Below the pieces are notes generated by a model, which was not told where the DNA came from, searched no databases, and saw nothing but the letters and a program-made list of their open reading frames with translations. A program made the position numbers and the translations under genes. A stretch of 64,000 bases of DNA from Hordeum vulgare subsp. vulgare (Eukaryota; Streptophyta; Magnoliopsida; Poales; Poaceae). Below are positions 56,976 through 64,000 of this stretch, piece by piece; within the stretch, counting starts at the first letter, position 1; the number at the start of each line of letters is the position of its first letter. The stretch lies in NCBI RefSeq assembly GCF_904849725.1, contig NC_058519.1, forward strand, positions 649,563,387 through 649,627,386, read 5' to 3'.

Positions 56976-57896
56976 TATGTATACTTGGTGCCGCTCACCG
57001 CCGCCATGCTGTGAGCAAATAGGTTGGCGATGTGAACGTAGATAGCGGCGAGACACGACTGCCAAGCGGCTAGCCTTCCCACGCCATAGTCAAGGCTCAA
57101 GGCTCAAGATCCAATAGTGCCGTAAAGCAGCTACAACTTGGCTCGAGGATTCGCTTTCTCCAAAGGCAATGCGAAAAAGGCAGCCTCTCACGCTGCATTG
57201 CCGGTTTTGGAAGTCGAGAACCGTATCTGCTTTTGCTCCACCTACTGACTCTTCCTGCAGGGAAAGGGCTATAGTATGCTGTAGTAGGATCTGTAGACAA
57301 GTTGAGCGTCAGAATAATAATCGTCGGGGAAAGGAAAGAGCATGCGATCAAACGTGAACGGATCAGGGACAGCAAGAAAGCTAGCGCTTTGGTGAGCGTG
57401 AGTGATGGGGAATCGTATCGTATCCTCGTTTGGCGAGAGGATCGAACCTCGCGATGGCTGACCAGCGATGAGTCACCAGACCAGCAGATCCTGACGCTGA
57501 GCTGGGAAAGGGCCAAGCTGCCATGGAAAGCCAGCAGGATTCTTTCCTAAAGCGGGGCGCGGCGCCCGGTACGAGATGAGAATAAGATCAGACGCGATCG
57601 AATCTGCGTTCATCACAGCACACCGTCACTTCTCAGGAATAGAAGAAGCAGACCGCTGCGCAGCCTCGAGGTGGAGGAATCTCTGCTTCCGGGTATACGT
57701 ATTAGTCCTACATACACCTACGTACTACGTAGTAGAGTACAATACGGCCGTACTAAAGATATGCTACTACGCTGTATCGGCTGGTTTGGAGGATCCCCGC
57801 GCGCGTGTCGCGAGTATGTGCTGTGCGTGATTCCACGATTTTGTCCAGTACATGATTCCGTATCACCGTTTCAAAGATCTCCACGATCCGATCAAC
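56976..57896. other. Intergenic sequence
   Basis: Contains the second copy of the CTAAAGCGGGGCGCGGCGCC repeat (57547-57580). No gene supported. Confidence 0.35.
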
Positions 57897-57898
57897 TA

Positions 57899-57943
57899 CT
57901 CCCTCTGTAAAGACATATAAGAGGGTTTGGATCACTGAGGGGG
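57899..57943. mobile_element. Short Stowaway remnant (Athos-like)
   Basis: CTCCCTCTGTAAAGACATATAAGAG...GGATCACTGAGGGGG with TA on both sides (57897-57898 and 57944-57945). Only about one arm of an ~80-bp MITE remains. Confidence 0.6.
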
Positions 57944-57979
57944 TAACATTTCATTTCTACGCAGCCGGCCTGTCAACTA

Positions 57980-58137
57980 CTCGCTCCGTCCTAAATATAA
58001 GTCATTTTAGACATTTCACTAAAGGATTAGATAAAAATAAACTAAATGAATTTTTATTTTAAAATACGTTTATATACATTCGTACGTAGTCTTTTAATAA
58101 AACTGTTAGAATAATTCATACTTAGGAACGGAGGGAG
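57980..58137. mobile_element. Stowaway MITE (Thalos-like)
   Basis: 158 bp. CTCGCTCCGTCCTAAATATAAGTC at the left is mirrored by ...CATACTTAGGAACGGAGGGAG at the right. TA duplications at 57978-57979 and 58138-58139. Confidence 0.9.
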
Positions 58138-58139
58138 TA

Positions 58140-59399
58140 CTCTGTGCCCCCATCACAGTTACACCGCATTGTTTAGTGTGACTAAACGGGATCCGTATCC
58201 CGAATAATCAACAGATAACAGTGCGAATATGATACAGGCCGTCAGTGTCAACGGCAGGCTGGGGAAAAATTATACAAGTAAACTGCACTTAACAGAAGCA
58301 CTCACGCGGCCGGCGCACCTGGATCAACTCTTTTAAACTCGGGCGGTCGATCAGTCAGATAGTATACCCGTACGTATAAAACTCTGCTGTCAGCCATGTT
58401 CCTCCCCCGTAGTGCTTGTCATGCGAGAGATCTCCTTGCTGTTTAATCAAAGCCAATGTCAACTGCTGAAATAGTCGATCAAAAGAATACAGGAACGTCA
58501 GAGTTCGGGTTTAGCATATCTTGGGAGATATATTTTCCGGGGATTCGACAACATGTTCTGTGCGCAAATGGTACTGTATGAGGTTTTTGACTGTTCCAGA
58601 TTGGAGGCCGGAGATTCCTACTCTCACTCTGTGCTTGCTAAAATACGTCTTTTTTTTTTGCGGGTGCTAAAATATATCTGCACCGCTATGTAGTCTAAGA
58701 ATAAGTTTGAATTTTGGTTGTTCGATGAGATCGTTGAGCGGTAGAGAGGTGGCGAAATCTGAGCACCGTTGTTCCTTGGATATCTTCACAATTCATGAGA
58801 TTCCATCGTTGGCCTTAAGCACATCGCATGATAATACCCAAAACTCAAAACACACTTCTTATTTGTTCTAGTGTCTCCGTACTGCTTTATTGCTCACATC
58901 ATTTTTATTCTGAAATAATTATTGTGATTTGCAGTGCGCAACATGCACATACCTCAAAACACAATCACCACTTTCTTGTTTTAGACTTTTCCATACTTCA
59001 TTTTTTTCTCGGTCTTTCCTTTCTAAAATAATATTTCTATTCATTTTACTTTACGGCTTTCGTTTTGGTTCAACTCGATGGAACTACCTTCGTGAAGTCA
59101 TCTTTTGTGTTGCGTTGTAGCGATTCTTATAATAATTTTGCTTCGGTACACCCCCTAAACACATCGACGATTGAGATTGCCTCATACTCCTTCATACTAA
59201 AGGGCAGTATGGTCTTTTAAAATAATACGTCACGGTAATTCGTATACAAATTGCACAGGTCCCATGAGGACTCAAGAGGACTCAAACTCAAGACCTCACA
59301 CTTTAAGGTCCACGGTGCTTGCAACTTCACACCCATTCCTATTTGTGGTATTTTGTAGCACGGAATATTTAAGGAAACACAACATCATATATATGAACT
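58140..59399. other. Intergenic sequence
   Basis: No gene or transposon terminus recognised. T-rich tracts at 58650-58660 and around 59000. Confidence 0.35.
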
Positions 59400-59740
59400 A
59401 TGTTCTGAAAATGTTTGAAATGCAAAATAATTTTTCAATTTCTGAATGATAATTGAGCAAACATTTTTGAATCAAAACATGAGCATTTTAAATTTATGGA
59501 CTTCTCATACTCTTTTTGTTTCGTTTCTTTTTCAAAATTCGGGAACTATTTTTAAATCGTGAACCTTTTATTGAATCCGTGAACTTTTAAAATTGGTGAG
59601 TATTTTCTTAAATTCACAAGCTTTGTGTCCAAATCTGTAAACACTTTCCAAATTTTACGAATTTTCAAAGCCCTCATTTCTTTCAAATTGGTGAACAATT
59701 GTTTCCAAAATTGATGAACATTTTTCAAATCCGTGAACGC
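59400..59740. repeat. Degenerate minisatellite-like region (AAATTxGTGAACxTTTT)
   Basis: Recurrent AAATCGTGAAC, AATCCGTGAAC, AAATTGGTGA, AAATCTGTAAAC and AAATCCGTGAAC motifs, separated by ~20-35 bp. Such runs occur inside Triticeae Mutator-like and CACTA elements. No terminus found. Confidence 0.45.
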
Positions 59741-61820
59741 TTGGGCCGTCCTAACAGACACCCGACTGGAGCAAGGAGTGCACTTATTTTTTTTAATTTT
59801 TACTTTTGTTTGTCTTTTATTTTTCTTTAATTTATTTTTCTCACTTTCTCACTTTATTATTCTTTTCGAGACCTGTTTAATTATTTGTAATATTTTCAGA
59901 TTACCAAAGAAATATTCTTGTTTTCTAATATTGTTTATAATTTTAGAAAATGTTCTGGAATTTCAAAAAATGTTCTGGAATTTTAAAAAATGTTCGCTTT
60001 TTTTTTGTTCACAACTTTAAAAAGGGTTTGCATTTCAAAAGAGTTGATAATTGTTTTTCAAAAGTACGTGGTTTTCATTTTTTGTACAACATCAATTGTT
60101 GGGAATGTGTTGGATTTATTATGGAAGGGTATGTGTTGGATTTATTTCTCCTATGTAATGTGTACAATGTATATTGGTTTATATCTATATTTTGACCATC
60201 AATGCAATGCACTATAGGATATTAAAAACCTACATCTTATAGTTCATGCATATGTGACCATGAATTTACTTGTGTGCATAATGCGGTCTTTTGATATTTG
60301 GTTATACTTAAGTCATACAAACTCAGATGTTACACATATATAAATTACTAGTAGCTATACAACTTATTGTGTTAGCCAAATAATCCAACCGCGAGTCCCA
60401 CCAAGGCCTCCATTGAAGGTCAACAAAATTCCAAGACGATCAACATGGCTCAAGCGAAACAACGAAGCTCCCAGTATGGTCAACAAAAGCCCAAGTGTCA
60501 TGTCACAATCAGCAAATCAAAAAGATAAGACTAAGTCAAGGAGGCCACATCTAGCAAGGAAGCCCAAACCCATCAAGTGAATAACCCTCGTATACATTTT
60601 CCCTTTCATGGGCAACCATTTTTCGCAGAGGCGGAGGCACGGGCCAGCAGGGTTCTGGCCCCCCTAACATGACTGATTTGTTCCTAAATTTCCTACGAAG
60701 AGTACATGTTTTGAGTTTTGCTCAATCCCCCCCCCCCCCCCAATGCAAATTTACTCAATCCAGCCCTCACCACTGATTTTCCGCGTAGACGACCACGAGT
60801 CCATGGACTCATTGACAAAATATTACCTCCACTACCCTTTCCACAAACCACACCATGGGTATATTTGGTCATTCTAAGTATCCATCACCTATATAAGCCT
60901 CCCATGGGCATGTAAGAGACCGGGGAGCTGTAGGGTTGAGTCCGAGGAATCGAGCACAACTCGAACAGCGTCGACGCCGATTAATGGGGGAGGGTGCCGT
61001 TGAGTAGATGGGGCCTATGACAACACCTCCCTCACCCCCTTCCTAACATAGGACTAGCATGCACTCATGTGAAACGGTTGTACCTATTCAAAAAGCATCG
61101 TCGTATCAACTTTACAACGACGACCTTAGATATAAGGCCCTTGTATGCACTTTACTTACTTGGAAACTGACCATATTTTTATGGACACCTCTAGTTGAAA
61201 GTTGTTTCTAGAATAACAACACAACCAATCATGTGTCAAACTCGTCATCCAATTTTAACTAATGGCTCATATATTTTGTGAAAACCTCAAATTTATATTT
61301 TAACTCGATGTTTACATCATAATGATTAACCACTTTAACCTTGTTTTTCAAAATTACTAGCATAAATCCACCGAGAATGACATAAGCCGTTGTGCTTACT
61401 AACAAAAGAAACACAAACAACAAGAGAAACCGAAAACAAAGGACATTATACGATGTCTGAATAACAGTCACCTACCCGGTCAATGACGCTTGAAATAGGT
61501 GTTAACTCCAAGCTAACAAGCGCATCTAATCGTAGTAGATAGCTTATTCCCCAAGTATTCCGCCTGGCCTGACTGTACCACGAAGAGAACGCATTACAAA
61601 AGAGGGTATTTAGAGCCAATATATTGCTAGCACTAATCTTGACGCGTGCCTGGTTCCGTTGGCAGCCGAGTCCTGCAGCGCTCGTCCAGAGAGTTGTCCG
61701 TGTTGTGGGGTGGAGCTCTCGAGTCCTGGTGCGCATGGATAGGTTTGTTGCGCATACGGAGAGAATCTACAAGTGGTGGAGTTAGTTGCTAACCGGCCGT
61801 GTGTGTCTGCATGGAGGGAG
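59741..61820. other. Intergenic sequence with unclassified repeats
   Basis: T-rich stretch with GGAATTTCAAAAAATGTTCT repeats near 59950-59990. A block at 60380-60600 rich in GGTCAACAAAA...CCAAG. A 16-base poly(C) at 60727-60742. A GC-richer, LTR-like stretch (TATATAAGCCTCCCATGGGC) at 60890. No coding gene supported. Confidence 0.35.
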
Positions 61821-61855
61821 TTTTTTTTTTAGTTTTTTGAAGGCAACATCAATTT

Positions 61856-62641
61856 TCATTGACTATAACGGTGTGAGGGCAAATGACCCTCAACACAAGC
61901 TGTCACTTGGGCAGGAACAAGGTTCTCCCGCGTCTCAAAGTGGTTAGTTTCATACATACGACCCATACTAGCTAGTTGATGCGCAGCGGAATTTGCCTCT
62001 CGGCGACACACCGTTATCTTATGCTTGGAGAACCAAATCTTCAGTTGGTATTTTAGGTCTTCAATCACCGCTGCATACGCCGACGTATCCATTCGAGCAA
62101 GGTCCATAGCTTCCATAAGTAGCGTGCTATCAGTCTCGACGATAACCCTCACCACGCCTAGATCAGCAGCTAGTGATATTGCATGTGAGAGGGCATATAC
62201 CTCAGCAGCGAAAGCATCGTGTACATGATCCTGTCGACCCGCGCGTGCAGCGATTACTTCTCCAGTAGCATCACGAGCAACAACGCCCCAGCCCGAGCCG
62301 TCCTGCCCCGGGATGAACGAGCCGTCTGAGTTAATCTTGATCATATCACCTGGAGGCGGTCTCCACCGAGTGGGACACTTCCCGGTTTTTGGCGGACTGA
62401 ATATTTGCAGATATTCCAACACATTAGCCCTGGATCTCCTCGCCACCTCCTCGGCAGGCTCCGGCAATTCCCCTTTCCTAAGTTTGTTTTGGTTGGACCA
62501 CCAGAGCCACCAGAATGTGAGAATCTGCAGGCGTTTTATCTCACTCAGACGCCATATATAGTCTAAGGCATGATGCACCGATGGAATTTCTTGCAGATCC
62601 CTCCTTTCCTTTTCCAGCTCCAACGGCGCCCTCCAGACCAC
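61856..62641 (-). pseudogene. LINE RNase H domain
   Basis: 261-codon frame. After a WWLWWSNQNKLRKGE segment typical of plant LINE tails, an RNase H fold of the RVT_3 type runs from ~residue 95 to 230. Its acidic residues are in INSDGSF, AAEVYAL and VETDSTLL, followed by REANSAAHQLASMG. The frame is continuous upstream with zf-RVT apart from one stop at 62705. Confidence 0.85.
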
Positions 62642-63244
62642 CTTAGCGTATTTGCATTTGATGAAGAGATGTCCTCCATCTTCCTCGGCCCTCCCACAGA
62701 AGAGTCATTTAGTGTCTTCCACTGGAATGCCCCTCTTCTTGAGATTCGAATGGAGTGCCAGAGACTCATGCCTCAACCACCAGGCGAACATCTGAATGTT
62801 CCTCAGGCCTGGCAGCTTCCACAGCCTGGTCCAAGAGTCGTCCGAGCCTGGGTCTGTACTTGCTGCTGCTGAGCTAGAACCCACGTCTCCCTGTTCCAAA
62901 GGTTTGTCGAGCTTCACTTGCAATTTATAAGCGCTTTTCACAGAATGTGCTCCTTTGCTATCATACTGCCAGGCCACGAAATCCGGCACACCCTCTCTCA
63001 ACGGGATTCGCAATATATACCGAGCATCATCAGTCCAGAACGACTCCCGAACAAGTCGCTCATCCCAGGACCCTGAAGCCGGATCTATGAGGTCGCTGAC
63101 GTACTCCAGAAGGTTTCCCCGTCGAGGCGTAATCACTCGTCTCGACCACGGTCGCGGGATCCAGGGGTCCCGCCAGATGCTGACCCTCTCACCGTCGCCA
63201 ATGCGCCACATGTAACCCTCCTTGAATAGCTCCAACCCATGCAA
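62642..63244 (-). pseudogene. LINE linker and zf-RVT region
   Basis: Contains LFKEGYMWRIGDGERVSIWRDPW, then SVKSAYKL, LWKLPGLRNIQMFAWWLRHESL, and after TGA (62705-62707) LFCGRAEEDGGHLFIKCKYAK. The stop stands where zf-RVT normally has its first Cys (TKC), so one zinc ligand is lost. A frameshift with a short deletion near 63245 separates it from the RT end. Confidence 0.85.
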
Positions 63245-64000
63245 TAGGCTACGCCTTGAGTATTAGGGAAGTACCTAGCCTTTAGAACCCTAGCACACAG
63301 CGACTCGGGAAACTGAATCAGCCTCCAAATTTGTCTAGACACCATCACCTTGTTGAAGCTTTACATGTCCCGAAATCCTAGTCCTCCTAGGTGTTTTGGT
63401 TTTGTTAATTTTTCCCAGCTGATCCAGTATATAGTGTTTTCTTTGTCTTGTTGGCTTCACCAATATCTTCCCAGCAACGAAGTGATCTCCTCACAGAAGG
63501 ATTTAGTAAGGTAGAAGCAAGACATGGCATAGGTCGGGATGGCCTGTGCGACTGTCTTTACCAAGACCTCCTTTCCTGGCTTTGCGATGAGCTTCTCCTT
63601 CCATACATATACCTTCCCCGCTACGCCCCCCTTGATATAAGCAAAGGCTTTTCTTTTTGATTGACCCACATGCACTGACAGTCCGAGGTACTTCTCATTC
63701 CAATTTTCACTATGAATTACCAAGGCATTCTTCACTGCAGTTCGTGCTTCATCCCTAGTGTTTGGAGTAAACATGATAGCAGATTTCTCTATGTTGATGC
63801 ACTGCCCAGAGCAGGCAGCTCTCATACAGAGCTAGTATCTCCTTGAGAACCTCAGCTTTGCTTTGGTCAGCCTTCATGAGTAAGACAGCTCATCTGCGAA
63901 GAACAGATGGGACACCGTCGGAGCATTGTTGCAGATTTTAACTCCACTCATTCGGTCTGATCCTTCCGCATCATGAAACTGGTCCAAAATATATCCAAAA
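63245..64000 (-). pseudogene. LINE reverse transcriptase, C-terminal part
   Basis: Fragments in order: HLFFAD (RT catalytic box; the next codons are shifted by a 1-nt loss so FADD is not completed), KADQSKAEVLKEIL, CINIEKSAIMF, EKYLGLSVHVGQSK, AGKEVLVKTVAQAIPTYAMSCF, then WEKLTKPKHLGGLGFRDM, a TAA, SFNKVMVSRQIWRLIQ and ARVLKARYFPNT. At least three frame changes and one stop. Runs off the right edge. Confidence 0.85.

Larger units (their letters stand above)
61821..64000 (-). mobile_element. LINE (L1-like non-LTR retrotransposon), 3' half, decayed
   Basis: The 3' end is marked by a poly(A) tract on the minus strand (poly(T) 61821-61830, after a second A-rich run) next to flanking GCATGGAGGGAG. 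Going 5' are an RNase H domain, zf-RVT and the C-terminal half of reverse transcriptase, running off the window. It carries several stops and frameshifts, so this is a dead copy. Target duplication cannot be assessed. Confidence 0.85.

Noticed and set aside
57436..57456. tRNA-like T-arm on the minus strand (GCGAGGTTCGATCCTCTCGC)
   Set aside because: The T-arm-like stem is convincing, but no D-arm, acceptor stem or anticodon stem can be placed at the right spacing upstream.
56579..57830. Several 60-140 codon ORFs in the intergenic region
   Set aside because: They overlap each other on both strands, lack recognisable motifs and have no supporting promoter or splice context.
60380..60600. Possible Gypsy fragment (GGTCAACAAAA-type repeats)
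   Set aside because: No LTR end, tract or coding motif found. Left as unclassified.
60717..60745. Poly(C) tract as a functional element
   Set aside because: A simple homopolymer. Could be slippage or an assembly artefact, and nothing around it supports a function.

Overview
This is a repeat-dominated stretch of a large grass genome, almost certainly Triticeae (wheat, barley, rye or Aegilops). The basis is recognition of BARE1/WIS/Angela-type Copia retrotransposons with ~1.8 kb LTRs, Athila-like Gypsy elements with 'TGATACG...' LTRs, a Caspar/Jorge-like CACTA transposon, Stowaway and Harbinger-type DNA elements, and a LINE. I see no intact host gene, no rRNA and no tRNA.

Layout. Positions 1-51934 read as one nest. 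The outer layer is a CACTA transposon on the minus strand. Its TIR end is at 51934 and its other end lies left of the window. One of its exons is split by a plus-strand Gypsy element (element E, 304-46831), whose target-site duplication GTCAT is found on both sides. Inside E are: a second Gypsy (F, 24844-33690, minus strand, Athila-like gag-pol); Copia element D (37678-46583, TSD CGCCA) in E's 3' LTR; and a Copia composite (2417-24843). In the composite, element A carries nested element B (6087-15026, TSD TCTTC). A is joined through one shared LTR (18458-20277) to a third Copia, C. The shared LTR is A-like on its left and C-like on its right, the outer target duplications do not match, and most of F's 3' LTR is missing. 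Together these point to a deletion by recombination between the LTRs of A and C.

Coding state. B and D each hold a full-length 1326-codon Copia polyprotein frame with only one and two nonsense codons. D has also lost a zinc-knuckle histidine and the catalytic glutamate of integrase. A is broken by two 1-nt frameshifts and by B. C has a shredded pol and no gag, although its LTRs are fairly similar. F has nearly complete gag-pol with a few stops and frameshifts. E shows no pol in what remains and looks non-autonomous.

Positions 51935-64000 lie outside the CACTA. This part is lower copy and holds small DNA transposons: two Harbinger-like elements with gene-like ORFs, one foldback element and three Stowaway-type MITEs. 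It also has AT-rich minisatellite-like sequence and, at the right end, the 3' half of a decayed minus-strand LINE (RT C-terminus, zf-RVT, RNase H).

The most unusual points are the hybrid LTR with a mappable crossover, the reshuffled LTR halves among the Copia copies, and a shared 3' module in both Gypsy elements (LTR-like segment, extra ORF, then a duplicated polypurine tract). Others are the gag-less, pol-dead but apparently mobilised element C, and ORF-bearing Harbinger-like elements with an in-frame 132-bp duplication.
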